From assembly GCA_018712865.1 (NCBI GenBank), contig DVGH01000053.1:1-64000 (forward strand): a stretch of DNA of 64,000 bases, in the 5' to 3' direction. The notes beneath the pieces are model-generated. The model did not search any database. It was given only the letters and a program-made list of their open reading frames with translations, and had not been told where the DNA came from. Both the position numbers and the translations under genes were made by a program. Each line of letters starts with the position of its first letter. Within the stretch, counting starts at the first letter, position 1. Origin of the DNA: Scatavimonas merdipullorum. Lineage in GTDB: Bacteria; Bacillota; Clostridia; Oscillospirales; Acutalibacteraceae. This document shows positions 42,735-51,657 of this stretch, piece by piece.

Positions 42735-44225
42735 TTAATATAGTACAACGATTTGCCCAGCTTCCACCGTACCTTCAATCATTTGATCTTTGACGATAAA
42801 TTTTGCGCCTGTTACCTTGTCTTCATACGTTCCGTCAGCCAGCACACTGGGCACGCCTTCCAGCGTCAGCGGTTCATCGCCAACGTTTACAATAACCGCA
42901 CCCTTGTCGCCGCGTTCAATCATAACCGCTTCCCTGCTGTCCATTGGGTTGGAAAGCGTTTCTGAAAGCCCGGCCATATGGTTTCTGAACTGGTTGACAG
43001 CAGCCACATCCGGGTCCATAAACAGCTCGCTGCCCCTGGCGCCGATCTGGTTATTGCCCCACTGGTCGTCTATAGATGCGCCGTCGGGGCGGCTGAAAAA
43101 CAGCGGTGTGCCGCCGCTTCTGGCCGCAATAAGTGCCCACGCCCATTTAACATCCTGCTCGTTGAGCATGGACCAGGAACCATCGTTACAGTAATTATCG
43201 TGCGATTCCACCCATGTAACCAGTCGGTCTTCTTCGACCTCATTGACTGCATAATTGCTCCAGTTTAAGACCTTAAGAGACTTATTGAGCACCGCGTTGC
43301 GCACCTGCTGACCATAAGTTGGAGACGTAACATGCATGATCTGTGCATAATCCGCAATCCGGTCCGAACCTCCCTGCAGAACCTCTCCATATTGGAAAAC
43401 AGAGCCATTGTCCAGGATAACGCTCCAAAAATCGCTGGCATAGGCTGAATCGTCGTCCGGCAGCTCAATATGCTTTGCCGCATCATAACGGAAGCCGTCC
43501 GCACCCGCCTGTACGCATTCCTTTAAATAGCTTAAAATATACTGCTGTACATCTTCGTTTTGTGTGTTCAGGTCAAGAAGCCCCAGCAGATTTCCCTGCG
43601 TAACCTGTTCCCTGTCCCCATAATTGCTGATAGAGCCAAACGAGTGGAACGGGGAATCCGTCAGGTCAAAAATATTGTCTGAAACGGCATTCATATCGCT
43701 GGTCATATGGTTGACAACCGCGTCCACTATAATACTGATACCGTATTTGTCAGCCTCTGTACACATGGCTTCAAATTCTTCTTTTGTTCCAAGCTGATAA
43801 TTGCCGATGGTATAATCGATCGGCTGGTAATGGTAGTACCACTTTCCCTGATTGACGCTGCCGTCTTTATCCTGCAGCTGCATGCCGCCGTTTTCCCCCG
43901 GCTTGCATGCATTGATGGGCGACGTCTGGATGGCAGTATACCCGGCCTGCGCAATGTTTTGCATATTTTCTTTAATTGTGTTGAAGGACCAGCACCACGC
44001 GTGAAGGATCGCGCCGTGGTCAATGTCGGCAGCAAGCTCATACTCCCCTTTTGTCGGAAGCTGCTCACTCTGCGGCGTGGTCTCCTCCTGTGCGGACGAC
44101 ACCTGGGAAGGCTGTTCTGTCGGCTCTGTCGAGCTGCCACCGGGCGAGGTGGTGCAGGAGGCAAATCCCAAAAGCATAAGGGCCGCCAAAAGGACTGCGA
44201 AAAGCTTTTTTGTAGTCTGATACAT
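42735..44225 (-). CDS. GH13 alpha-amylase lipoprotein
   Basis: A 496-residue surface-anchored alpha-amylase that would cleave alpha-1,4 glucosidic bonds of starch. The signal peptide ends in a lipobox (GFASC, Cys24) and is followed by a Ser/Thr/Glu/Pro-rich linker to residue 60. The four GH13 regions are seen: DAVVNH (168-173), DGFRYDAAKH with nucleophile Asp248, YGEVL with acid/base Glu281, and WVESHDNY with Asp343. A short C-terminal beta domain follows; no starch-binding module is present. GGGAG precedes the ATG. It follows the DUF6106-like gene. Confidence 0.94.
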   Translation of the reverse strand: MYQTTKKLFAVLLAALMLLGFASCTTSPGGSSTEPTEQPSQVSSAQEETTPQSEQLPTKGEYELAADIDHGAILHAWCWSFNTIKENMQNIAQAGYTAIQTSPINACKPGENGGMQLQDKDGSVNQGKWYYHYQPIDYTIGNYQLGTKEEFEAMCTEADKYGISIIVDAVVNHMTSDMNAVSDNIFDLTDSPFHSFGSISNYGDREQVTQGNLLGLLDLNTQNEDVQQYILSYLKECVQAGADGFRYDAAKHIELPDDDSAYASDFWSVILDNGSVFQYGEVLQGGSDRIADYAQIMHVTSPTYGQQVRNAVLNKSLKVLNWSNYAVNEVEEDRLVTWVESHDNYCNDGSWSMLNEQDVKWAWALIAARSGGTPLFFSRPDGASIDDQWGNNQIGARGSELFMDPDVAAVNQFRNHMAGLSETLSNPMDSREAVMIERGDKGAVIVNVGDEPLTLEGVPSVLADGTYEDKVTGAKFIVKDQMIEGTVEAGQIVVLY

Positions 44226-44266
44226 TTTCTTCTCCCTTTCCGATCAAATTTTAATTATTTACCGTT

Positions 44267-44812
44267 TTATGCATAATTTCTTTTATAAAACAGTTGCATG
44301 ACAACTTCCCTTTTTAAGTGTGGGCGCATGGCTTGCAGGATTTTTTCATTTGGAGAAAAAATCAAAAGGCAATTCCCGTACTTTTCCAGGTAAAAAACCG
44401 CTGCAAACACATCGTCGCCGTCTTCGGTGGCTCCTGCAAAAAAGATTTTATCATACTTTCTTCGTCCATAATCTTTTTCATTGAGCTTTCCCATTTCCTC
44501 AATCTTTTTTATATCCATGCTCAAAATACGCTTTCTTTTGCGCTTTGCAATAACCTTATCGACCGTGATATTGTTGTTGGTTACACTATATTCAAACTCC
44601 ACATTTTGGCTGGTGATCAGATACCACGCGCCATAGATTGCAGCAATCAGCACAAAAAAGCCCACCATAATCAGGTAATAAATCCCTGTAAGCTGGGCCA
44701 GGGCACAGCATGCAAGAGGCAGCAGAACCACACACAGCAAAATGGAAACGGTGATCAGGTTGTCACGCACCGTTCTCTTTTTTTTGACAAGATATTCCAC
44801 AAAAACGTCCAT
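44267..44812 (-). CDS. DUF6106-like membrane protein
   Basis: A 181-residue protein beginning MDVFVEYLVKKKRTVRDN, with two membrane helices (residues about 20-40 and 45-70) and a C-terminal soluble domain of basic helix and beta strands (SVTNNNITVDKVIAKRKRKR). This layout matches DUF6106, an uncharacterised Clostridia family; the match is from memory. AAAGGTGG precedes the ATG. It begins a two-gene run with the amylase, which may be chance. Confidence 0.7.
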   Translation of the reverse strand: MDVFVEYLVKKKRTVRDNLITVSILLCVVLLPLACCALAQLTGIYYLIMVGFFVLIAAIYGAWYLITSQNVEFEYSVTNNNITVDKVIAKRKRKRILSMDIKKIEEMGKLNEKDYGRRKYDKIFFAGATEDGDDVFAAVFYLEKYGNCLLIFSPNEKILQAMRPHLKREVVMQLFYKRNYA

Positions 44813-44856
44813 TTTACATCCACCTTTTATTTCTGCCTTTCAGACTATCTTTTCAA

Positions 44857-44885
44857 ATCATATCACAAAGAAAAAGGCTTTACAA
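44857..44885 (-). promoter_or_regulatory. Promoter of the DUF6106-like gene
   Basis: On the minus strand, TTGTAA (44880-44885) and TATGAT (44857-44862) are 17 bases apart. It is divergent from the pheST promoter 20 bases away. Confidence 0.65.
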
Positions 44886-44904
44886 GAATTATAAACAGAA
44901 AGTC

Positions 44905-44933
44905 TTGCTTTTTTTTTATAAAGATGCTATAGT
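44905..44933 (+). promoter_or_regulatory. Extended -10 promoter of pheST
   Basis: TTGCTT (44905-44910) and TATAGT (44928-44933) are 17 bases apart, with TGC before the -10. The start near 44940 precedes the T-box leader. Confidence 0.65.
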
Positions 44934-44964
44934 TTGTATCAAAGCAAAATATTCACACCGAAAC

Positions 44965-45219
44965 GCTGTGAAAAAGGAAGTAATCCGCCTATTTCTTTTT
45001 GTCAGAGAGAACGCTCCCCCGGCTGAAAGGACGTTTATAAAGACAGACGGATGAAGTTCCCTTTTGAGCGGCGCAGCTGAACGGTTTTCCCATTAGGCTG
45101 CGACGGCAGGCACCGTTACTGGCCGCAGGAGTGTTTGCTCTTTGGCAAAAAACAGGGTGGTACCGCGGAAGCATGCTTTCGTCCCTTTTCCGGTTACGGA
45201 AACGGACGAAAGCTTTTTT
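44965..45219 (+). ncRNA. Phenylalanine T-box leader of pheST
   Basis: The conserved T-box AGGGTGGTACCGCGG is at 45154-45168, and the AGTA element of stem I is at 44979-44982. Stem I pairs AAAAGG with CCTTTT and ATCCG with CGGAT; between them the 3' side of the loop reads GAAGTTC, placing the specifier TTC (Phe) at 45057-45059. The terminator pairs GCTTTCGTCC (45175-45184) with GGACGAAAGC (45204-45213) and is followed by six T. Uncharged tRNA-Phe should favour the antiterminator and so allow pheST expression. Confidence 0.93.
45175..45219 (+). terminator. T-box regulated terminator
   Basis: A 10-bp perfect stem with an inner CCGGTTACGG-type hairpin and a following TTTTTT. Its 5' arm begins seven bases after the T-box sequence. 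Confidence 0.9.
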
Positions 45220-45281
45220 ATTTTTAGCGCAAACCACATGCCTTTGCGCGGAAACAGCCCCATGAAGAAAGGAAGAAAGCT

Positions 45282-46301
45282 ATGAAAAACCAATTAGAGT
45301 CGATTCGCCAGGCTGCAAAGGATGCGCTGGAACACGTAAGCCTTATACAGGACCTGGAGCAGCTGCGTATTCAATACCTGGGAAAAAAAGGGGAGCTTAC
45401 CGCCATATTAAAGCAAATGGGAAAGCTTTCCCCGGAAGAACGGCCGCAGGTTGGGCAAATGGCAAACGAGGTGCGCACATATATTGAAGGTGCGATCGAA
45501 AGCAAAAAGGCGCAGCTTGAACAAAAAAAACAGCAGGAGCAGCTTAAGGCGGAAAAAATTGACGTTACGCTCCCAGGAAAAAAGATCACGCTTGGCGCAA
45601 AGCACCCGCTTTCCATTGTGCTTGACGAAATTAAAGAGATCTTTGTGGGCATGGGTTTTGAGATTGTGGAAGGGCCGGAGGTTGAATACGACTATTACAA
45701 CTTTGAAGCGCTCAATATACCAAAAGACCATCCTGCAAGAGATACACAGGACACGTTTTATATTAACGATAATATTCTTCTGCGGACGCAAACATCTCCT
45801 GTACAGGTGCGCGTTATGGAAAAGCAAAAGCCGCCGATCCGCGTTATATCGCCGGGTAGAGTTTACCGCAGCGATGCGGTGGACGCGACCCATTCCCCCC
45901 TGTTCCACCAGATAGAAGGGCTTGTTGTCGACAAGGGTATTACCTTTGCAGATCTAAAGGGAACACTTGAAATTTTTGTCAGGCGCTTATACGGAGAAGA
46001 TTCTGTTGTGCGCTTCCGCCCCCACCATTTCCCGTTTACCGAGCCATCTGCAGAAGTGGACGTACAGTGCTTTTCCTGCCATGGAGAAGGCTGCCGTTTG
46101 TGCAAAGGCGAAGGGTGGATTGAAATTTTGGGCTGCGGTATGGTACATCCTAAGGTTCTGGCAAACTGTGGGATCGACCCAGAGGTATACAGCGGCTTTG
46201 CTCTTGGCCTGGGGCTGGAGCGCGTGGCAATGCGCCGTTACGGCATAGACGACATGCGCCTTTTCTTTGAAAACGACGTACGCTTTTTAAAACAATTTTA
46301 A
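45282..46301 (+). CDS. pheS: Phenylalanyl-tRNA synthetase alpha chain
   Basis: A 339-residue catalytic alpha subunit. The N-terminal coiled coil (residues 1-85) binds tRNA; motif 2 is visible in FHQIEGLVVD with the preceding YRSDAVDATHSP, and motif 3 in GLGLERVAM. Length is normal. AAAGGAAG precedes the ATG. It is under T-box control and followed by pheT after 30 bases. Confidence 0.98.
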   Translation: MKNQLESIRQAAKDALEHVSLIQDLEQLRIQYLGKKGELTAILKQMGKLSPEERPQVGQMANEVRTYIEGAIESKKAQLEQKKQQEQLKAEKIDVTLPGKKITLGAKHPLSIVLDEIKEIFVGMGFEIVEGPEVEYDYYNFEALNIPKDHPARDTQDTFYINDNILLRTQTSPVQVRVMEKQKPPIRVISPGRVYRSDAVDATHSPLFHQIEGLVVDKGITFADLKGTLEIFVRRLYGEDSVVRFRPHHFPFTEPSAEVDVQCFSCHGEGCRLCKGEGWIEILGCGMVHPKVLANCGIDPEVYSGFALGLGLERVAMRRYGIDDMRLFFENDVRFLKQF

Positions 46302-46331
46302 TCCGACCTGGAAGAAAGGATGAAATAGAAA

Positions 46332-48704
46332 ATGAATCTTTCGATGAAATGGCTAAGCGAATTTACGCCGGCGGATATGCCGGTCAAGGCCTTTGCAGAC
46401 GCAATGACCATGAGCGGTTCAAAGGTTGAGGGCTTTGAAGCAGAAGGCGCAAAAATAGAGAATATAGTCGTAGGTAAAATTCTTTCGATCGAAAAGCATC
46501 CCGACGCGGATAAGCTGGTTGTCTGCCAGGTCGATGTTGGAGAAGACGCCCCCCTGCAAATTGTAACAGGCGCAACCAATTTAAAGCAGGGCGACCTTGT
46601 GCCAGTGGCAAAGGACCATTCTGTGCTGGCGGACGGTACAAAAATAAAAAAAGGCAAGCTGCGCGGCGTTTTAAGCTGCGGCATGCTTTGTTCACTGGGC
46701 GAATTGGGGCTTACAACGCACGATTTCCCCTATGCCATTGAAGATGGCATTTTTGTCCTGCAGGAAGATTGCAGCATCGGCCAGGATATTAAAAGCGCGA
46801 TCGGCCTGGACGATATAAAAGTAGAGTTTGAAATCACCTCCAACCGTCCCGACTGCTTTTCTGTCATTGGCCTTGCACGTGAAGCGGCTGCAACGTTTGA
46901 CCAGCCGCTGCAGCTGCACACGCCTGTTGTCAAGGCCGGGCACGGCGACTGCCGTGACATGCTGCAGGTAAAAATTGAAGCCACCGACCTTTGCTATGTA
47001 TACAGCGCAAGGGTTGTGAAAAATGTGCGGGTAAAGCCGTCCCCGCGCTGGATGCGCGCGCGCCTGCGCGCCATGGGCGTGCGCCCGATTAACAATATAG
47101 TGGATATTACAAACTATGTCATGTTAGAGTACGGCCAACCGATGCACGCCTTTGACCTGCGCTATATTGAAGGTGGAAAAATCCGGGTGCGCCGGGCGAA
47201 AAACGGGGAAACCATCACCACGCTCGACGGCGTGGACCGCACGCTGACAGACCGCAACCTGGTCATTGCCGACGCTTGTAAGCCCGTCGCCATTGCCGGC
47301 GTAATGGGCGGAGAATACAGCGGCATTATGGACGACACCACAACGATTGTGTTTGAATCTGCCACCTTCCTTGGCAGCTCTGTACGACTCACGGCAAAAC
47401 AGCACGGCATGCGCACGGACGCTTCTTCCCGTTATGAAAAGGGGCTGGACCCCAACGCCTGTCTGCCTGCGCTGGAGCGCGCCTGCGAGTTGGTAGAGCT
47501 TCTGGACGCCGGCGACGTAATGGACGGCGTTGTAATGGACAGCTGCTTTGAAAAGGAGCAGCGGACCATTGCGTTTGACCCTGCTTGGATCAACCGTTTT
47601 CTTGCAACAGATATTTCAAGCGGGCAAATGCAAAAAATTCTTGAAAAAATTGGCTGTAAAATGGATGGGGACCATATTGTTATCCCCACTTTCCGTCCGG
47701 ATCTTGTGCACAAAGCAGACATTGCAGAGGAAATTGCAAGGTTTTATGGTTACAACCAAATTGCTTCCACTGCCTTAAGCGGCGGCGCGCAGGGGAAATA
47801 CAGCGACAGACAGAAGTTTGATATGCGCATTACCGCTTCTATGCTTGCAATGGGGCTTTCAGAGATTATGACCTATTCCTTTATCAGCCCTAAATATTAT
47901 AATAAGGTCCTGATGCCGGAAAACCATCCGCTGCGCAATTCTGTTGTAATTTCAAACCCCTTGGGAGAAGACAGCAGCATCATGCGTACAACCGCACTGC
48001 CCTCCATGATGGAAATTCTTTCTAAAAATTACAGCAACCGCAACGCTGCCGCACACTTGTTTGAGCTTGCCAAGGAGTATATCCCCACAACGCCTGATAA
48101 GCTGCCCCTGGAAAAAAACACACTGATTGCGGGGCTTTACGGAGATTGCGACTTTTTCTCCGTAAAGGGTATTTTGGAAGCGCTGCTTGTAAAACTTGGG
48201 GTGTCGAATTATGATATACAGTCAGCGGACAATAGGTTTGGTTATCATCCCGGCAGGTGCGCTATATTGACAGTAAACGGACAGGAGCTCGGTATAATCG
48301 GAGAAATCCACCCGGAATGTGTGAAAAATTATGGGATTGGCGTCAGGGTATATGCGTTTTCCCTGGACGTAGACGTTCTGTATGCCCATGCAGACCAGGA
48401 AAAGCACTATACACCACTTCCCAAATATCCCGCCGTTACAAGGGACCTTGCGGTTATCTGTGATGAGGATATTCCTGTCCTTACGCTTGAAAAGGCGATT
48501 ACCGCCGCTGCCGGAAAGTATCTGGATTCTCTTTCTCTGTTTGACGTTTACCAGGGAAAACAAATCGACGAAGGCAAAAAAAGCGTTGCGTTCAATATTG
48601 TTTTAAGAAGCGCCGACAGCACACTGACAGACGAGCAGGCAAACGCTTCGATGGACAAGATTATAAAAGCGCTTGAAAAGGCCGGCGCCGTTTTAAGAAG
48701 CTGA
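46332..48704 (+). CDS. pheT: Phenylalanyl-tRNA synthetase beta chain
   Basis: A 790-residue beta subunit. The order is an N-terminal tRNA-binding OB domain (about residues 40-150), B3/B4 editing domain, B5 domain, catalytic-like core and C-terminal anticodon-binding FDX-ACB domain (YPAVTRDLAVICDEDIPV near residue 700). It works with PheS as an alpha2-beta2 enzyme. AAAGGA precedes the ATG. Length is normal. Confidence 0.98.
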   Translation: MNLSMKWLSEFTPADMPVKAFADAMTMSGSKVEGFEAEGAKIENIVVGKILSIEKHPDADKLVVCQVDVGEDAPLQIVTGATNLKQGDLVPVAKDHSVLADGTKIKKGKLRGVLSCGMLCSLGELGLTTHDFPYAIEDGIFVLQEDCSIGQDIKSAIGLDDIKVEFEITSNRPDCFSVIGLAREAAATFDQPLQLHTPVVKAGHGDCRDMLQVKIEATDLCYVYSARVVKNVRVKPSPRWMRARLRAMGVRPINNIVDITNYVMLEYGQPMHAFDLRYIEGGKIRVRRAKNGETITTLDGVDRTLTDRNLVIADACKPVAIAGVMGGEYSGIMDDTTTIVFESATFLGSSVRLTAKQHGMRTDASSRYEKGLDPNACLPALERACELVELLDAGDVMDGVVMDSCFEKEQRTIAFDPAWINRFLATDISSGQMQKILEKIGCKMDGDHIVIPTFRPDLVHKADIAEEIARFYGYNQIASTALSGGAQGKYSDRQKFDMRITASMLAMGLSEIMTYSFISPKYYNKVLMPENHPLRNSVVISNPLGEDSSIMRTTALPSMMEILSKNYSNRNAAAHLFELAKEYIPTTPDKLPLEKNTLIAGLYGDCDFFSVKGILEALLVKLGVSNYDIQSADNRFGYHPGRCAILTVNGQELGIIGEIHPECVKNYGIGVRVYAFSLDVDVLYAHADQEKHYTPLPKYPAVTRDLAVICDEDIPVLTLEKAITAAAGKYLDSLSLFDVYQGKQIDEGKKSVAFNIVLRSADSTLTDEQANASMDKIIKALEKAGAVLRS

Positions 48705-48736
48705 TTTTTTCCGGTGTAAAAGTTCACAATTTGTTA

Positions 48737-48765
48737 TTGAACTTAGACTTACAGCGTAGTATAAT
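48737..48765 (+). promoter_or_regulatory. Promoter of ireB
   Basis: TTGAAC (48737-48742) and TATAAT (48760-48765) are 17 bases apart; the leader is about 15 bases. Confidence 0.75.
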
Positions 48766-48786
48766 GTCTACAGTGGAGGTGGAAGC

Positions 48787-49032
48787 ATGTTTGACAAGAC
48801 GATGGTTTTTTCACTGGGAGGCGACAAGGACGACGAAATAAAAAAAGCGCTGGTTACGGTTTACGACGCGCTCAAGCAAAAGGGGTATAACCCTGTCAAC
48901 CAAATTGTCGGCTACATTCTTTCCGAAGATCCCACATATATTACAACCCATAACAACGCGCGTAATATTATCAGTAAAATTGACCGGGACGATCTTTTGG
49001 AAACGCTTGTAAAGTCCTTTTTAAACAAATAA
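48787..49032 (+). CDS. ireB: IreB-family regulatory phosphoprotein
   Basis: An 81-residue IreB (UPF0297, DUF965) protein. In Enterococcus IreB is phosphorylated on threonine by the PASTA kinase IreK and affects cephalosporin resistance. The N-terminus DKTMVFSLGGDKDDEIKKAL includes the Thr region phosphorylated in IreB, and NPVNQIVGYILSEDPTYIT is the family signature. GGAGGTGGA precedes the ATG. Its usual neighbours, yrrK and a DUF1292 gene, are not next; a terminator follows. Confidence 0.95.
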   Translation: MFDKTMVFSLGGDKDDEIKKALVTVYDALKQKGYNPVNQIVGYILSEDPTYITTHNNARNIISKIDRDDLLETLVKSFLNK

Positions 49033-49044
49033 ATCAAAACATTT

Positions 49045-49081
49045 GCCCGCTGCATGCATTGTGCAGCGGGCTTTTCTTTTT
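49045..49081 (+). terminator. Intrinsic terminator after ireB
   Basis: GCCCGCTGCA (49045-49054) pairs with TGCAGCGGGC (49062-49071), followed by a T-rich run. Confidence 0.9.
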
Positions 49082-49268
49082 ATCCAAATTTACGGATGTG
49101 GCATCCCTGGGTTTTGCCCTCTGACTTTTATGCTGCATTTCCGCAGCACAGGCATAAAAAACGCGCTTTTCAGACATTTTGACAAACCGCTCCTGCAAAA
49201 TGCTTTTCAGGATACGCTGCACCTGTATGCCGCACGCGCATATTCTGGATATAAAAGGAGCTGATAGA

Positions 49269-49763
49269 ATGCTTTGGGAAAATACAACAAAAAATTACGC
49301 GCGGAAAATGGAAAAACGGAAGCCGGAGGCTTTTGCACAGATAAAGGGCGGCCCTGATAACCAGAAAATCGACGGTACCGTCGCTTTCTATAAAACGTTG
49401 CGTGGCGTTTTGGTCATAGTAGACATTGCCGGACTGCCGGTAGATTCAACAGAATGTGCCGAAAACATCTTTGCCATGCACATCCACCAAGGCGGCAGCT
49501 GCACCGGAAATGCGCAGGACCCGTTTGCAGATACAAAATCCCATTATAATCCGAAAAACTGTCCGCACCCTGCCCATGCGGGCGACCTGCCGCCTCTCTT
49601 TGCAAACAACGGCAGCGCATGGTGCGCGTTTGTTACAAACCGCTTTCGGATCCGGGATATTCTTGGCCATACGGTCGTTATTCACAGCAAAGCCGACGAT
49701 TTTAAAACACAGCCGTCCGGGGATTCCGGTAATAAGCTGGCCTGTGGTGTGATCCGGCGCTAA
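49269..49763 (+). CDS. Cu/Zn superoxide dismutase-like protein
   Basis: A 164-residue SodC-like protein. The metal-ligand pattern is seen in FAMHIHQGGSCTG, HYNPKNCPHPAHAGDLPPLF and VVIHSKADDFKTQP, ending GNKLACGVI as in the family; the disulfide Cys pair is also visible. It lacks a signal peptide, whereas the Bacillus homologue YojM is exported, so it may be cytoplasmic. The ATG at 49269 follows GGAG by eight bases. The gene stands alone between two terminators. Dismutase activity is not assured, since many Gram-positive relatives are inactive. Confidence 0.88.
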   Translation: MLWENTTKNYARKMEKRKPEAFAQIKGGPDNQKIDGTVAFYKTLRGVLVIVDIAGLPVDSTECAENIFAMHIHQGGSCTGNAQDPFADTKSHYNPKNCPHPAHAGDLPPLFANNGSAWCAFVTNRFRIRDILGHTVVIHSKADDFKTQPSGDSGNKLACGVIRR

Positions 49764-49783
49764 AAGCAAAAATACATGCTCTA

Positions 49784-49816
49784 AAAAGCAGGGGAATTCC
49801 TATCCCCTGCTTTTCT
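49784..49816. terminator. Terminator between SOD-like and proline-rich genes
   Basis: AAAAGCAGGGGA pairs with TCCCCTGCTTTT around a short loop, with T and A runs on both sides of the convergent genes. Confidence 0.85.
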
Positions 49817-49858
49817 CATGCAATCCGGCAGACTGCCGGGTTTGGTATGTAGCCGTTT

Positions 49859-50392
49859 TTATTTTCCGCGTTTTCTTCTGTGCGTACTGGCAAGTATGCC
49901 AACGGTAATCAATGCGCCCAGCACAATCACAATCCACATCAGTATCCCCATAACCACATATTGCGTCGTGGTCGTATTGCTACTTTCCTTTTCGGGAATG
50001 GTTACATCCTCGGTAGGAAGGGTTTGTGTCGGCAGCTGGAAGATATCTAACCAGGACTGGTCCTCCTGCGGCTGCGTTTCCTCCTGCGAAGCAGGCGGGT
50101 CGGTTTCCTGATAAGAAACGTCCGGCGGCTGGGTTTCCGGTGGCTGGGTTTCCGGTGGCTGGGTTTCCGGCGGTTGGGTCGGTTCGGGCTGGGTCGGCTC
50201 CGGTTCAGAATCCGGCTGAACGGGCTGTGACTCCGTAGGTTCTATAGACGATACCGAAGGCGGCTGAGTTTCCGGCGTATAGACACTGCTGGGGACGGTT
50301 TCATCCTCCGGCAGTGCCAGCACGGTTGTATGCGCCGCCATAAGCAGTAATGCCGCTGTTAAAAACAGCAATACTGTTTTTTTGCACTTCAT
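49859..50392 (-). CDS. Proline-rich surface protein with C-terminal anchor
   Basis: A 177-residue protein with an N-terminal signal peptide (LLFLTAALLLMAAHTTVLA), a long Pro/Glu/Gln/Thr-rich middle holding the five-residue repeat PPETQ three times in perfect copies, a C-terminal membrane helix (YVVMGILMWIVIVLGALITVG) and the basic end HRRKRGK. The end resembles a sortase signal, but no LPXTG is seen before the helix; LPTQT and LPTED occur further in. It is a likely wall-spanning or surface stalk protein of unknown function. AAAGGA precedes the ATG. Confidence 0.75.
   Translation of the reverse strand: MKCKKTVLLFLTAALLLMAAHTTVLALPEDETVPSSVYTPETQPPSVSSIEPTESQPVQPDSEPEPTQPEPTQPPETQPPETQPPETQPPDVSYQETDPPASQEETQPQEDQSWLDIFQLPTQTLPTEDVTIPEKESSNTTTTQYVVMGILMWIVIVLGALITVGILASTHRRKRGK
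50127..50171 (-). repeat. 15-bp tandem repeat encoding PPETQ
   Basis: Three copies of a 15-base unit (GGCTGGGTTTCCGGT on the plus strand) run in tandem, the last ending in C; degenerate copies continue to about 50205. Such repeats can change in number by slippage. Confidence 0.9.
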
Positions 50393-50484
50393 GTTCTATT
50401 CCGTTCCTTTCAAAAAGGCTTTTTTAAATTATACCTACTTCACAGCCTTTTTGTCTATAGCATTTTAAAATTATTCTGCTTATA

Positions 50485-51588
50485 TCAAGCCGGCTTTAAA
50501 ACCTGGGCCAAAACCTCTCCCAAAAGCTCCCCGGAATATACGGCTTCATCCAGGGTATTGACATCCGTTCCAACTTCTATCAGCAGTGATCCTGTATTTA
50601 TGGACATATTATAGGCAAAGTCCCCAAAATAAAGCGGCCGCGTCATACCCGGATACAGTGTTTCCGCCGTCTGCTGCAAACGCAGAGCGAAGCGCAAATT
50701 ATATTCCCAGTGAGAAAACCCATACGCACCGGTGGGGTCGTAACCGCTCATGATCATAATCTGCGCGGCCTTTTTTCCGTTTGCAACAAACGTCGGCTTG
50801 ATTTTACCGCTTTCCCCGCCATAACCGATTGCGTCCCGGTGCAGATCAATTACTACTTTAATGGTTGGATATTTTTCCAGGTAGCTGTATATGGTTTCGG
50901 CGCTTCTGTCGTACGAACCGTTATAGCTGGGGTCGTCGTGATGCGTGGTCGAATGCAGCGCGCCAATCCCGTGCGCGTTAAGTGTATCCACAATTGCGGC
51001 CCCAACACGCGTAATATTATAATTATCGTCTGTGTCCCTGCCGTTGTAATTTTCGTAGTAATAACCAAGGTCCTCCTGCATATAGGCTTCTCCTGTATGC
51101 GTATGTACAACAAGCACCTGCGGCTTTGCCGTGTTTTCCATTTCAAACCCAAGCGGCAGCTGCAGCTGCTGCCCTATGTTGATCACATAATCTGTTGTAT
51201 TGCGGATGGAAAAGTTATCATATTCTATGCCGGAAGCTCCATACTGACTTTCAATAACGGGAAAAGTCCGTTCTCCTTCGTGCCCGTCGCTGTCTTTTTT
51301 CTTGGGAACGCTTTCTTCTTCTTTTTGACTATTTTCCGCGCTTTCGGCTTTTTGCGCCTGATTTGCATCTGCAATTGTGCTTACGACGGGCGCTGTTGGG
51401 TTTTCCTGCTGCTTTACGGTACCGTCCGGCATGGTAAGGCCTGCGGCCATTAGCTGCAGGCGCGTGGTTTCGCCTCCTAAAGCAGAGGGAAGTCTTGCCC
51501 CCACACAGACGGCGGACAACACCGCAATTGCAAGCGAAAGCACAATCGCGGTCCCGTTTACCAGTTTTTTTCTTTTTTGCGTCTGCAT
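50485..51588 (-). CDS. spoIIP: Stage II sporulation protein P
   Basis: A 367-residue SpoIIP, the amidase and endopeptidase that thins septal peptidoglycan to drive engulfment with SpoIID and SpoIIM. After a short basic start and one membrane helix (residues about 12-32) comes a Gln/Glu/Lys-rich linker and the catalytic domain, with VLVVHTHTGEAYM and VVIDLHRDAIG carrying metal-binding His and Glu, and SLLIEVGTDVNT near the end. The ATG at 51588 follows GGGGG by seven bases. It lies 70 bases after gpr, an order found in Bacillus and Clostridia. Confidence 0.96.
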   Translation of the reverse strand: MQTQKRKKLVNGTAIVLSLAIAVLSAVCVGARLPSALGGETTRLQLMAAGLTMPDGTVKQQENPTAPVVSTIADANQAQKAESAENSQKEEESVPKKKDSDGHEGERTFPVIESQYGASGIEYDNFSIRNTTDYVINIGQQLQLPLGFEMENTAKPQVLVVHTHTGEAYMQEDLGYYYENYNGRDTDDNYNITRVGAAIVDTLNAHGIGALHSTTHHDDPSYNGSYDRSAETIYSYLEKYPTIKVVIDLHRDAIGYGGESGKIKPTFVANGKKAAQIMIMSGYDPTGAYGFSHWEYNLRFALRLQQTAETLYPGMTRPLYFGDFAYNMSINTGSLLIEVGTDVNTLDEAVYSGELLGEVLAQVLKPA

Positions 51589-51657
51589 ACCTTTTCCCCC
51601 GCCCATACAGCATTGCTCTAACTTATAGGTATGCATACCGCTTCTGTTTTATGCGCT

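Noticed and set aside
49034..49222. 62-codon minus-strand frame between ireB and the SOD-like gene
   Set aside because: It overlaps the ireB terminator and has no conserved features.
50127..50171. Tandem repeats considered as a CRISPR-like array
   Set aside because: The units are contiguous 15-base coding repeats without spacers.
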